Part shown: positions 14,698 to 23,643 of the stretch, in pieces
How positions within the stretch are numbered: position 1 is the stretch's first letter
Layout: each line of letters opens with the position of its first letter
Source of the DNA: Pedobacter ginsengisoli
Lineage (GTDB): Bacteria > Bacteroidota > Bacteroidia > Sphingobacteriales > Sphingobacteriaceae
Reading direction: 5' to 3'
NCBI RefSeq assembly: GCF_030244015.1
Contig: NZ_JASSYX010000001.1
Span: 1,550,001-1,614,000 of the forward strand
DNA: 64,000 bases
Made by a program: the position numbers and the translations under genes
Notes under the pieces: model-generated
Databases searched by the model: none
Seen by the model: only the letters and a program-made list of their open reading frames with translations
What the model was told of the DNA's origin: nothing

Positions 14698-16122
14698 ATG
14701 ATAACCATTTTAATGACCAGACTTCATCATCAGCTGTTAAAGTTTGTGCAGGTGCTGCTTTTATTGATTATTGTGTCTGGTTGCAGCCGAAATAGAGATA
14801 TTTCCAGACCAGCGGCGGTAACGCAAATTCATTTTAAGGAAAATATGATAACACTGGACGTCGGGAGTTCTGCCCGGCTGATGGTACTCCATTCACCCTC
14901 TGAATTGACAGCTCCAGGCTATGAGTGGGCGGTAGCAAACTCGGGAGTGGCAAGAGTGGAGAACGGGGTAGTGTATGGTTATCAGGTGGGGGAAACTGAG
15001 GTGTCTGTGGTTGCGAAAGAATTGGGGCTTACTGCAAAGATCAAGATTAGGGTACTTCCAATCTTGCCACAATCACTTCGGCTTCAGGCAGAAAAAACAT
15101 CTCTTTTGGTCGGAGAGGAAACACCAGTTACCTATACGGTTCACCCACAAGATGTAACCGACATAGATAAACTTGAAATCGAATGGTCAAGTTCGGATGA
15201 GACAGTCTGTACGATCTCAGATAATAAAATTCTGGCCCTTGGCGCCGGATCTGCCGATGTCGTTGCGTCAATTAAAGGGACTGATATAACGGGGAAATTG
15301 ACTATACAGGTGGCTCTGGTACCGATAGAGTCGGTTTCACTAAATCTTTTGCAAACGACGGTGTCTGTTGGCATCGGAGTACGCCTGATACCTCAGATAT
15401 TGCCAGCTCATGCGACAGATAAGCGGTTAGTCTGGACTTCGGAAAATCCAGAGGTCGCCAGTGTAGTTGACGGAACTGTACTTGGTCGAAAAGAAGGAAT
15501 GACAACAATCCGGGTTACTTCTGCGGATGGTCAAAAAACAGCAACCTGCCAAGTCACCGTGAAACCGATACAGGTCCAGAGAATCATATTGTCCACAACT
15601 ACATTGTCCTTAACCGTGGATCAGGAATATCTGGCAAACGCAACTGTGTTACCAGAGGATGCGAAGGATAAATCATTAAGATGGAATTCTTCAAACACCA
15701 GCATTATTACCGTTGATCAGCAGGGTAAGATTGTGGCAAAAGGAAAAGGAGAGGCGATCATTTGGGCCATTTCCAACAGCAATCCCAATATACAGGCAGG
15801 TTGCCAGGTTCTTGTCACCAAGCCCGAGGAAATGATCTTTACCCAAGTGACAGCCGGTTCTAAGGTGACGGTAGATGGATACATGTCTGCAACTGTGTCG
15901 GGTTTGTTTATGAACGGGTATTATGTTCCTGTTAAGCTGATTTCCTTTGAGGTCTTATCCCATGCGGGTGAGGTCATTATTGGTAATTACAAGGGTCCCA
16001 TTATTTCACCAAGTATACAATATACCCATACCGTAACAATAAAGAATGTATACAAGCCGTTTGTACGATACGTGTTTGAGTTTAGTGGTCGACGCTATGA
16101 AAGACTTGTTGAAATCTCATGA
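14698..16122 (+). CDS. Lipoprotein with tandem Big2 (bacterial Ig-like) domains
   Basis: The protein has 474 residues from the ATG at 14698 (another at 14713); the frame extends further upstream but would overlap the previous gene and bury the signal peptide. The signal ends at IVSGCSR. Repeated Ig-like units follow, each with a W(S/T)S-type centre and a final G-x-A/T-x-(I/V) strand (for example WSSSDETVCTIS, WTSENPEVASV, WNSSNTSIITVD). About four units span residues 40-385, before an unassigned C-terminal beta domain. It is likely surface-exposed and adhesive. The gap to the preceding lipoprotein gene is 55 nt, so they may be cotranscribed. Confidence 0.85.
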   Translation: MITILMTRLHHQLLKFVQVLLLLIIVSGCSRNRDISRPAAVTQIHFKENMITLDVGSSARLMVLHSPSELTAPGYEWAVANSGVARVENGVVYGYQVGETEVSVVAKELGLTAKIKIRVLPILPQSLRLQAEKTSLLVGEETPVTYTVHPQDVTDIDKLEIEWSSSDETVCTISDNKILALGAGSADVVASIKGTDITGKLTIQVALVPIESVSLNLLQTTVSVGIGVRLIPQILPAHATDKRLVWTSENPEVASVVDGTVLGRKEGMTTIRVTSADGQKTATCQVTVKPIQVQRIILSTTTLSLTVDQEYLANATVLPEDAKDKSLRWNSSNTSIITVDQQGKIVAKGKGEAIIWAISNSNPNIQAGCQVLVTKPEEMIFTQVTAGSKVTVDGYMSATVSGLFMNGYYVPVKLISFEVLSHAGEVIIGNYKGPIISPSIQYTHTVTIKNVYKPFVRYVFEFSGRRYERLVEIS

Positions 16123-16358
16123 CATAGACGGTTAAGTTTTAGGTTTTTCCTGAAGAAGCAAATTTAAAGTATCACCTATTCTTATTAGATTATAGGTCAA
16201 CGGACCCATATTTTAAGTAATTCAGGACTAATAATGACTTAACCGATGCAATAGCCATACTGATCAAGTAATTTGTTTGCTGGAATGACAGAAGCCTAAC
16301 TTTCCTTCCCTTAGAACGTGTTTTTTTGAAAAATTTGATTTTCGGTGTGTTATATGTC

Positions 16359-16394
16359 AAAAAAAAGAGTTCCAAATATTTGGAACTCTTTTTA
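16359..16394 (-). terminator. Terminator of tRNA-Leu, symmetric
   Basis: A perfect 32-nt palindrome (16362-16393) centred on AAAT/ATTT gives a U8 tract on the minus strand just after the tRNA, and U5 on the plus strand. The stretch 16123-16358 to its left holds no gene I can support. Confidence 0.85.
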
Positions 16395-16399
16395 TGATG

Positions 16400-16483
16400 T
16401 GCCCGAAGAGAGACTCGAACTCTCAAGGATTGTACTCCAACGGCTTCTGAGACCGCAACGTTTACCAATTTCGCCATCCGGGC
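16400..16483 (-). tRNA. tRNA-Leu(CAG)
   Basis: The 84-nt gene folds as a class II tRNA. The acceptor stem is GCCCGGA with TTCGGGC plus discriminator A. The anticodon loop CTCAGAA lies between GCGGT and GCCGT, giving anticodon CAG. There is a variable arm, and the T-loop sequence is GTTCGAGTC. CCA is not encoded. A strong terminator follows on the minus strand. Confidence 0.93.
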
Positions 16484-16586
16484 AATTGAAATTCTTAAAC
16501 AGAATCCTTTAGCGTTGGCAAATATAATATTATTCAGGCAACCCCCAAGGATAAAATTGCGTACTTTTTAAAAAAGGAGGTGTAAA

Positions 16587-16652
16587 ATGAGAACTTGTTA
16601 CATAATACTCGCTATAACAATATTTTACGTACTTGCCTGGTACATGATGTAA
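16587..16652 (+). CDS. 21-residue hydrophobic peptide with a perfect Shine-Dalgarno
   Basis: ATG at 16587 follows AAAAAAGGAGGTGTAAA, an unusually strong ribosome-binding site for a genome that mostly lacks them. The product starts MRTCYIILAI and ends with two Met before TAA; nearly every residue is hydrophobic or aromatic, so it would be one membrane helix. Size and character resemble type I toxins or small membrane regulators, but no antisense RNA is identified. It ends 30 nt before the HAD gene and could be its leader peptide. No family recognised. Confidence 0.5.
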   Translation: MRTCYIILAITIFYVLAWYMM

Positions 16653-16682
16653 GTTCAATATTATTATCTTTATCTTTGAGCC

Positions 16683-17342
16683 ATGAACGAGATAGCTGCT
16701 ATTTTTGACATGGACGGAGTCATTTGTCATACCAATCCGTATCACTCCATTGCTTTTAGAGAATTCTTTTCAATACGTAATTTAAATCCAACAGATGAAG
16801 AATTTGCGCAGCATATGTTTGGAAAGAGCAACAGCTATATCCTCAGTCATTTTTTACAGCGGCCGGTAACAGGTGAGGAACTGCTGCGGCTTGAAGATGA
16901 AAAAGAAAGCCTGTTTAGAAAGATCTACGAATCGCATGTTGAGCCAATATCAGGACTTATCGACTTTATTGCCGACCTGGAAAACAATGGCGTAAAACTG
17001 GGTGTAGCCACTTCTGCTCCCCAGGCAAATCTGGAGTTAATTTTGAGTAGAGTATTGATCCGTGAAAAATTAGGATCTGTCATGGCCAGTGAACATGTCA
17101 AAAAACATAAACCGGATCCAGAAGTATACCTGACTTCTGCTGCTAACCTGGGGATCAGCCCAGCGCAATGCGTGGTCTTTGAAGACTCTTTTTCTGGTGT
17201 TTCTGCAGCGATCAATGCAGGTATGAAAGTGGTAGGCGTACTGACCTCACATACCAGGGAAGAACTGCCTCCATGCGATTTGTATATCAATGACTATTCT
17301 GATATTTCTTATCGTAACATAAGGAACTTGTTTAATGCCTGA
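16683..17342 (+). CDS. HAD-superfamily sugar phosphatase / beta-phosphoglucomutase-like
   Basis: The protein has 219 residues. HAD motifs: FDMDGVI (8-14, nucleophile and acid Asp), TSAP (motif II), KKHKPDPEVY (motif III Lys) and VFEDSFSGVSAA (motif IV). The helical cap between motifs I and II is the beta-phosphoglucomutase type. Substrate unknown: sugar phosphates are typical, and the neighbouring genes are carbohydrate-related. TATCTTTG at 16671-16678 matches the -7 element and would start transcription at about the ATG. Confidence 0.88.
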   Translation: MNEIAAIFDMDGVICHTNPYHSIAFREFFSIRNLNPTDEEFAQHMFGKSNSYILSHFLQRPVTGEELLRLEDEKESLFRKIYESHVEPISGLIDFIADLENNGVKLGVATSAPQANLELILSRVLIREKLGSVMASEHVKKHKPDPEVYLTSAANLGISPAQCVVFEDSFSGVSAAINAGMKVVGVLTSHTREELPPCDLYINDYSDISYRNIRNLFNA

Positions 17343-17347
17343 TGATT

Positions 17348-18199
17348 TTATCGCGTGCCCTCACAAACTCCCCTGAAATAACCAACAGATTCAGCAATTC
17401 CTGCTAATGGATCTTTCATGTCTTTTTCATATTCCAGACCGCAATGTCCTGAATAACCTGATTTTCGAAGCATTTTTACGAAAGCCGGAATATTGATCAC
17501 TCCCCGTCCAAGTTCACAGGTAGCGCCTGTTTTGGTCGCAACAGTAATGTTTTTTAAGTGTATATCGAAAATTCTTTTGGAATAGTTTTGCAGATCCGCA
17601 ATGGAGTCATGCCCTGCTCTTGCGTTGTGCCCCATGTCAAAGCAGATCCCGACCCGAGGATCAAGTTCTTTGATGAGCGTATAGATACTTTCGGCAGTAG
17701 GATATAATTCGTCCTCCGGTCCATGGTTATGGATCGCATAGCGGATGTTGTATTCTTTTGTTTTCTGTGCAACATATACAAGATCGTCGTGTACTGGAAT
17801 GCCGACGATCAGGTCAACCCCAACACGTTTAGCATAGTCAAAGGCATTGTCAATGTCTTTTTTTGTTTTTGTATAAATGGGCCCTACCGCATAACCGGTA
17901 ACGTCGCTTTCTTTTAATGCAGCATGAAAGGCAGCTATCTGCCCGGCAGTACTTTTGTAAGGCAAATGGAAATCTTTAATGCACAAATGGTGCACATCAA
18001 CTTTTTTCATCATTTTCAGCGATTCCTCCAGATTGAAATTTACAAAACTGTACCCCGCGACGGCTAACTTGAAACTATCATCTTCTGCTTTTGGTTTTTC
18101 TGAAAGGCTGGGTTTAGCAAAGATGGATGGAATGTTTACGATTGTACCGGCAGCTATCCCTAGCATTCCCTTATACAAAAAGCTTCTTCTGGTGTTCAT
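17348..18199 (-). CDS. Exported sugar phosphate isomerase/epimerase-like TIM-barrel protein
   Basis: The protein has 283 residues. A Tat-like N-terminus (NTRRSFLYKGMLG, then a hydrophobic stretch to IFAKP) precedes an AP-endonuclease-2/xylose-isomerase-like barrel with metal-ligand positions in AIHNHGPEDE, CFDMGHNARAG, DIHLKN and GLEYEKD. Family members isomerise or epimerise sugars or act on myo-inositol derivatives; this substrate is unknown. Export places it in the periplasm, consistent with breakdown of external glycans. It converges on the HAD gene with a 5-nt gap. Confidence 0.87.
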   Translation of the reverse strand: MNTRRSFLYKGMLGIAAGTIVNIPSIFAKPSLSEKPKAEDDSFKLAVAGYSFVNFNLEESLKMMKKVDVHHLCIKDFHLPYKSTAGQIAAFHAALKESDVTGYAVGPIYTKTKKDIDNAFDYAKRVGVDLIVGIPVHDDLVYVAQKTKEYNIRYAIHNHGPEDELYPTAESIYTLIKELDPRVGICFDMGHNARAGHDSIADLQNYSKRIFDIHLKNITVATKTGATCELGRGVINIPAFVKMLRKSGYSGHCGLEYEKDMKDPLAGIAESVGYFRGVCEGTR

Positions 18200-18366
18200 G
18201 TGTTTAATAGCTTATAAGTGATTACAGGCTAATATAAAACTTAATTGTGAAGTGCTCATGAAAGTTTTTATTTGATGATTGTATCTATGTTTTTTTAGTT
18301 AACTTTAGTTAAAACCAATAAAATGACCTTTGATTAATTAAACAGTGCAAAAAATATCTAACAAAT

Positions 18367-18564
18367 ATGGAAGCAAACGAGATTAAATCATTACTAGAAG
18401 TTATCGACCAGCAAGTCAGTTCATCGATCCTTGGTGGCATGGAAGAACAATACGAGGAACTTGAACAATTGGGATTTATTACGATAGACAGGCGGTCCAT
18501 TCAGCATTCGGCGGCTATCACTCCAGCCGGACTTGACTATATCGGACATAATTATTTACATTAA
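18367..18564 (+). CDS. Small hypothetical protein
   Basis: The protein has 65 residues: an acidic helical N-terminus (ANEIKSLLEVIDQQ), then a segment that reads like the end of a winged helix (LEQLGFITIDRR, AAITPAGLDYIG). No family identified. It could be a small regulator. It ends 52 nt before the GH78 gene and may share its transcript. Confidence 0.6.
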   Translation: MEANEIKSLLEVIDQQVSSSILGGMEEQYEELEQLGFITIDRRSIQHSAAITPAGLDYIGHNYLH

Positions 18565-18616
18565 ATGCTTATTTTCAGCTTTTAAACCAAGTGAAGCTGT
18601 AAATAAAAAAGCATTA

Positions 18617-20860
18617 ATGAAGATAATCCACGTAAATGTTGCACTGTTCCTGCTATGTGTTTTTCAGTCTTTGGCGCAAAACCGGCCCACAGGACTACTG
18701 ACAGACCTGCTTTCCAATACAGATAGAGTTTATATCAATGGATTGGTATCATCGATTCCTCTTTGGACTGTTGATGGGGCCATTGAACCTGTTCAATTTG
18801 CCCAAATCTGTTCTTCCCGCCCTTTCTTTAGTTGGGTCGTACCTGGAAAGGGCAATGGAACAGTTCAGACGGCTTACCAGATTATCGTTGCCGATTCGCT
18901 TGCAGCCGCAATGGCCGGTAAAGGGACAATCTGGGACAGTAAACGTGTTCAGAGTGTTAAATCAGTGGCGGTCCTTTTTGAAGGCAGTGACCTGCGGCCT
19001 TCCAGAACCTATTTCTGGCGGGTAAAGACCTTTACAAATAGAGGAGGCGAAAGTGAGTGGTCAGATATTAAGGCATTCCGGACAGGAGAAGATCTGTCCG
19101 GTTATAGATCATCATTTGAACCATTGGTGAAAACAATGCAGGCGCCTGAGAAGGTTTCTGTACATATGAACGATGTACAACTATTTGATTTTGGTAAGGA
19201 TGCATTTGGGCAGCTGCAGATAAGACTGACTTCCGATACGGGACTGGATACTGTACAGGTAAGCTTGGGCGAGGCTGTTAAAGACGGATTGCTTGATCCT
19301 AAACCCGGCGGTACTATCCGCTATTATAGAATCAGCCTGCCCCTCATGAAAGGTAAGCACACCTACCGTATTAAAATACAGGCCGACAAGCGGAATACAG
19401 GGCCTACAGCTATTAAAATGCCTGCATATATCGGAGAGGTATTGCCTTTCAGATACGCACAACTGGAAGGATATAAGAAAACGCTGGTGGCAAATCAGGA
19501 TGTGATCAGGGAAATAGTACATTATCCTTTTAATGATGCCGCTGCCTCATTCACGTCTTCCAACGACACACTTAATAAGATCTGGGAGCTGTGCAAATAT
19601 TCTATAAAGGCCACATCTTTTGCTGGGATCTATGTAGATGGCGACAGGGAACGCATCCCATATGAAGCCGATGCACTGATCAACCAGTTGGGGCATTATG
19701 GTGTCGACAGAGAATATTCAATGGCACGTCGGTCAGCAGAATACCTTTTACAGCACCCAACCTGGCCTACAGAATGGATACTACAGGCGCTGATCATTTC
19801 CTGGAATGACTATCTGTATACCGGTGATGTTCGTTCTCTAACGGCCAATTATGAGCTCCTGAAAAACAGAACTTTGATGGCGTTAAAAGAAAAGAACGGG
19901 TTGATATCAACAATCACGGGATTACAGACGTCTGAATTTGGGACATCTATAAAGTTTAAAGGTAAAATTAAGGACATCGTAGACTGGCCGGTAAGTGAAA
20001 CAGATGGTTTTGTATTTAATAAGTATAATGCGGTGACCAATGCCTTTCACTACCGGGCGCTGGTGCTGATGGAAAAGATCGCCGCTGCAACAGGAAATAC
20101 GGCGGATGTTAGGAAGTATGCTGCAGCGTACAGAGAGGTTAAGGAAGTGTTTAACAAATATTTCCTGAATAAACAGCTGGGTATATATAAAGACGGTGAT
20201 ACTACAAGTCATGCTTCGTTGCATTCCAATATGTTTGCGCTGCATTTTGGCCTTGTACCGGAACGGTATGTGTCATCGGTAATGAAATTTATCCGATCGA
20301 GAGGAATGGCCTGCAGTGTCTACGGGTCCCAGTTCTTAATGGATGCGCTGTACGATGGAGGTGATGCCGGGCATGCGCTGGAACTACTTACTGCTACATT
20401 TGACAGAAGCTGGTATAACATGATCAAAGCAGGATCTACGATCACGCTCGAGGCATGGGACAACAAGTTTAAACCTAATCAGGACTGGAACCATGCCTGG
20501 GGAGCTGCACCGGCCAACATCATTCCACGCAGGTTGATGGGGATAGAGCCGCTTAAAGCCGGATTTGAACTGATAGCAATCCGGCCGCAGACCGCAGACC
20601 TTTCTTTTGCCGAATCCTTAGTCCCAACAATACGTGGTGATGTCCGGATTAAAGTTCAAAATAACGATAAATATTTACTGAGTTTCACATTACCTGCTAA
20701 TATGGAAGCAGAAGTGTATCTGCCGCTGATCCCAGGAAAGCATAAGGTACTGCATAACGGAAAGCCAATAACTGTGAAGGCCCTGAAAAGGCAGTCTGCT
20801 GTTTATGCGGGCAGAGTGCCGTCGGGAATTCATGTGTTTGAAATTTCAGGAGCTAAATAG
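18617..20860 (+). CDS. Alpha-L-rhamnosidase-like glycoside hydrolase (GH78)
   Basis: The protein has 747 residues from the ATG at 18617, which opens a signal peptide (MKIIHVNVALFLLCVFQSLAQ). The N-terminal beta domain (about 55-155) with QTAYQIIVAD and YFWRVKTF is the GH78 fibronectin-like module. The (alpha/alpha)6 barrel begins near 320 with YVDGDRERIPYEADA (Asp341-Arg346 region), where GH78 enzymes carry their catalytic acid. GSTITLEAWDN follows, with a C-terminal beta sandwich after that. It should release L-rhamnose or a similar deoxysugar in the periplasm. Sugar specificity is not provable from sequence. Confidence 0.88.
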   Translation: MKIIHVNVALFLLCVFQSLAQNRPTGLLTDLLSNTDRVYINGLVSSIPLWTVDGAIEPVQFAQICSSRPFFSWVVPGKGNGTVQTAYQIIVADSLAAAMAGKGTIWDSKRVQSVKSVAVLFEGSDLRPSRTYFWRVKTFTNRGGESEWSDIKAFRTGEDLSGYRSSFEPLVKTMQAPEKVSVHMNDVQLFDFGKDAFGQLQIRLTSDTGLDTVQVSLGEAVKDGLLDPKPGGTIRYYRISLPLMKGKHTYRIKIQADKRNTGPTAIKMPAYIGEVLPFRYAQLEGYKKTLVANQDVIREIVHYPFNDAAASFTSSNDTLNKIWELCKYSIKATSFAGIYVDGDRERIPYEADALINQLGHYGVDREYSMARRSAEYLLQHPTWPTEWILQALIISWNDYLYTGDVRSLTANYELLKNRTLMALKEKNGLISTITGLQTSEFGTSIKFKGKIKDIVDWPVSETDGFVFNKYNAVTNAFHYRALVLMEKIAAATGNTADVRKYAAAYREVKEVFNKYFLNKQLGIYKDGDTTSHASLHSNMFALHFGLVPERYVSSVMKFIRSRGMACSVYGSQFLMDALYDGGDAGHALELLTATFDRSWYNMIKAGSTITLEAWDNKFKPNQDWNHAWGAAPANIIPRRLMGIEPLKAGFELIAIRPQTADLSFAESLVPTIRGDVRIKVQNNDKYLLSFTLPANMEAEVYLPLIPGKHKVLHNGKPITVKALKRQSAVYAGRVPSGIHVFEISGAK

Positions 20861-20941
20861 CTTGCTGGCATTTCGTTGATCGTCTTTCTTTTTCGTGATG
20901 ATAGAATCAGAAAAAAGAAATTATTTGCTATTTTTACTAAT

Positions 20942-20971
20942 GCGTCCAACTTGTATCTACAAGTTGGACGC
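20942..20971. promoter_or_regulatory. 14-bp perfect inverted repeat, GntR-type operator candidate
   Basis: GCGTCCAACTTGTA (20942-20955) and TACAAGTTGGACGC (20958-20971) are exact reverse complements around TC. The inner CTTGTA-TC-TACAAG matches the general GntR/FadR-type half-site pattern (GTnnnnAC). No T-tract follows, which argues against a terminator. It sits 47 nt before the lactonase gene that opens the sugar-acid set. Confidence 0.6.
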
Positions 20972-21017
20972 CAGTTAACCAGATATACCCAGTAGATACA
21001 TCCAGAACGAGATTTTT

Positions 21018-21887
21018 ATGGTCGAAGTTTTATGCAGATCAAATTGTGAATTAGGGGAATCCCCTGTATGGCACGCTGAAAGAAGAACTTTTTTTTGGGT
21101 AGATGTTGAGGCCAGAACTATTTTTGAATACAATTGGGACAGAGAATCTGTGCTGCGGCACCAGTTTGACTACCGGATTTCAGTGATCATTCCGGCTGAA
21201 AAGAACAAGCTGGTGTTGGGTTTACAGGGCGGCGCAGCCAAATTTGATTTGCTGACAAAGCAGCTAACCTGGTTGCCATCTCCAGCGGTAGACTGGAACA
21301 ATTTCAGATGTAATGATGGAGGTGCTGATGTCCGCGGCAGGTTATGGATCAGCACAATGGAACTGAATCATCAAGAGAATTCGGGCGCTATCTATTGTGT
21401 AACCAATACGGGATTAATAACGAAAGAGATTAGCAATATTTCTATTCCAAATGGCATCGTCTTTTCAGCAGATCATAAAAGAATGTATTATACCGATAGT
21501 GTAAAAGCTGAAATTTATGCTTATTTATATGATGCGGAAACGGCAGCCATTCAGTTTGAGAAGGTTGCTGTTAAAATCCCTGCCGATCTGGGCCTGCCCG
21601 ATGGTATGGCTCTAGATAAAGAAGGTATGCTTTGGGTTGCGTTATGGGGTGGCTACGGAGTCGCAAGATTTGATCTGCAGACCGGACAAATGGTGGATTT
21701 TATTGATATTCCGGTGCCACATGTTACCGCTTGCTGTTTTGCCGGAGCGGAGCTCGACCACATGGTCATTACCACAGCGCGGTCGGGCCTGTCAGAAGAA
21801 GAGTTAGAGACTTACCCTGAAAGCGGCAATGTATTTATTGTCAAAACAAACGTTAGAGGAACGAGCATTCATTATGCTGATCTATAA
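21018..21887 (+). CDS. SMP-30/gluconolactonase-family lactonase
   Basis: The protein has 289 residues with the six-bladed propeller signatures of the family: GESPVW with the metal Glu near the N-terminus, NDGGADVRGRLWISTM, IPNGIVFSADHKRMYYTD and LPDGMALDKEGMLWVALW. These enzymes hydrolyse sugar-derived lactones to aldonic acids using a divalent metal. It is followed 9 nt later by a sugar-acid dehydratase, so its product likely feeds that enzyme. The lactone's identity is unknown. Confidence 0.92.
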   Translation: MVEVLCRSNCELGESPVWHAERRTFFWVDVEARTIFEYNWDRESVLRHQFDYRISVIIPAEKNKLVLGLQGGAAKFDLLTKQLTWLPSPAVDWNNFRCNDGGADVRGRLWISTMELNHQENSGAIYCVTNTGLITKEISNISIPNGIVFSADHKRMYYTDSVKAEIYAYLYDAETAAIQFEKVAVKIPADLGLPDGMALDKEGMLWVALWGGYGVARFDLQTGQMVDFIDIPVPHVTACCFAGAELDHMVITTARSGLSEEELETYPESGNVFIVKTNVRGTSIHYADL

Positions 21888-21896
21888 TAAGATATC

Positions 21897-23606
21897 ATGG
21901 AAAAAAAACTAAGAAGCCAGCAATGGTTTGGGAAAAAAGGCAAGGATGGGTTTATCTACAGAGCCTGGATGAAGAACCAGGGAATCCCGGACGATGAGTT
22001 CCGCGGAAAACCAGTAATAGGTATCTGTAATACCTGGTCTGAGCTAACCCCCTGCAATGCGCATTTCAGAGAACTGGCTGAGTCTGTTAAAAGAGGAATA
22101 TTGCAGGCTGGGGGACTTCCTGTAGAGTTTCCAGTAATGTCTTTAGGGGAAACCCTAATTAAACCTACTGCAATGTTATACCGGAACCTGGTTAGCATGG
22201 ATGTGGAAGAATCCATAAGGGCCAATCCTATTGACGGTGTAGTCTTAATGTGCGGATGTGATAAAACCACACCTTCACTGGTAATGGGGGCCTGTAGTGT
22301 AAACATACCTGCAATAGTGGTATCCGGCGGCGCAATGCTGACCGGAAAATATGAAGGCAGGGATATTGGGACAAGTGACATCTGGAGGTTTTCTGAAAAT
22401 GTACGTTCTGGTATTATGACGGAAGAGGAACTGAACCTTGCGGAAGCAGGGATGTGCCGGAGCCGCGGTCATTGCGCTGTAATGGGCACCGCATCATCCA
22501 TGGCGTGTATGGTAGAGTCGCTCGGGCTTTCGCTGCCTGAAAATGCAGCTATTCCTGCTGCCGATTCCAATAGAAAGGTGCTTGCCCAATTTTCAGGCAG
22601 AAGGATAGTTGAAATGGTGAAAGAGGATCTGAAGCCTTCTGATATACTAACGCGGGAAGCCTTTGAAAATGCGATAAAAATAAACGCAGTCATTGGCGGA
22701 TCAACTAATTTCGTGATCCATCTGCTGGCGATAGCCGGCAGGGTAGGCGTAGATCTTCATATTAGTGATTTTGACCGTTATTCCCGCAACCTGCCATTAT
22801 TGGCCAATCTTCAGCCTTCAGGTGAATATTTTATGGAAGACCTGTATTATTCAGGAGGTTTACCTGCAGTAATGAAAGAAATTGAAACCCGGCTCAATAC
22901 CGGCTGCATTGCCGTAAACGGCAGGACCATTGGCGAGAATCTCCATAAAGCAAAAGTCCTGAACAGAAAGGTAATTGCCACGCTGGAAGATCCGTTTAAA
23001 CTTGATTCCGGAGTTGCGGTACTAAAAGGGAACCTTTGCGAAGGGGGGATCATAAAACCGTCGGCAGCGGATCCAAGGTTAATGCAGCATACGGGCAAGG
23101 CGGTGGTATTTGAAAATATTGAGGACTACAAAATACGTATAGATGACCCTGAACTGGATATTGATGAAAATAGCATAATGGTGCTTAAAAATGTAGGGCC
23201 CAAAGGCTATCCCGGAATGCCTGAAGTAGGGAATATGGGCCTCCCTAAAAAATTGCTGGATAAAGGCGTGACGGATATGATCAGGATCTCTGACGGACGG
23301 ATGAGCGGTACAGGTTTCGGGACCGTAGTGCTGCACATTTCACCGGAGGCTGCAGAAAACGGTACCATTGCGCTGGTGAAAGACGGTGACCTGATTGCTC
23401 TTGATGTCCCAAACAGAACATTAAACCTGTTGGTAGATGATGAAGAACTGAGCAAAAGAAGGGCTGCATTGGTAAAGCAGCCGGAGGTATTTAAAAGGGG
23501 CTATGCAAAATTATATGTTCAGCATGTAGAACAGGCAAATCTCGGTGCCGATTTTGACTTTCTAAAAGGAAGCTCGGGAAGCGAAGTGCTGAGGGACTCA
23601 CATTAA
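21897..23606 (+). CDS. IlvD/Edd-family sugar-acid dehydratase (arabonate/xylonate type)
   Basis: The protein has 569 residues. The Fe-S cysteine motif MCGCDKTTPS (Cys119, Cys121) and the opening GICNTWSELTPCNAHF match pentonate dehydratases rather than dihydroxy-acid dehydratase proper. Other hallmarks are AGMCRSRGHCAVMGTASSM, NAVIGGSTNFVIHLLAIAG and SDGRMSGTGFGTVVLHISPE. It should convert an aldonate to its 2-keto-3-deoxy acid using a [2Fe-2S] cluster. It sits between a lactonase and an SDR, a non-phosphorylative sugar oxidation layout; which sugar is undetermined. Confidence 0.9.
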   Translation: MEKKLRSQQWFGKKGKDGFIYRAWMKNQGIPDDEFRGKPVIGICNTWSELTPCNAHFRELAESVKRGILQAGGLPVEFPVMSLGETLIKPTAMLYRNLVSMDVEESIRANPIDGVVLMCGCDKTTPSLVMGACSVNIPAIVVSGGAMLTGKYEGRDIGTSDIWRFSENVRSGIMTEEELNLAEAGMCRSRGHCAVMGTASSMACMVESLGLSLPENAAIPAADSNRKVLAQFSGRRIVEMVKEDLKPSDILTREAFENAIKINAVIGGSTNFVIHLLAIAGRVGVDLHISDFDRYSRNLPLLANLQPSGEYFMEDLYYSGGLPAVMKEIETRLNTGCIAVNGRTIGENLHKAKVLNRKVIATLEDPFKLDSGVAVLKGNLCEGGIIKPSAADPRLMQHTGKAVVFENIEDYKIRIDDPELDIDENSIMVLKNVGPKGYPGMPEVGNMGLPKKLLDKGVTDMIRISDGRMSGTGFGTVVLHISPEAAENGTIALVKDGDLIALDVPNRTLNLLVDDEELSKRRAALVKQPEVFKRGYAKLYVQHVEQANLGADFDFLKGSSGSEVLRDSH

Positions 23607-23643
23607 TTAAAATTTTCAAATTTAAAGCAAGGAATAATAGAAT

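Noticed and set aside
16190..16477. 95-residue minus-strand ORF
   Set aside because: It covers the tRNA-Leu gene and its terminator; the protein has no domain character.
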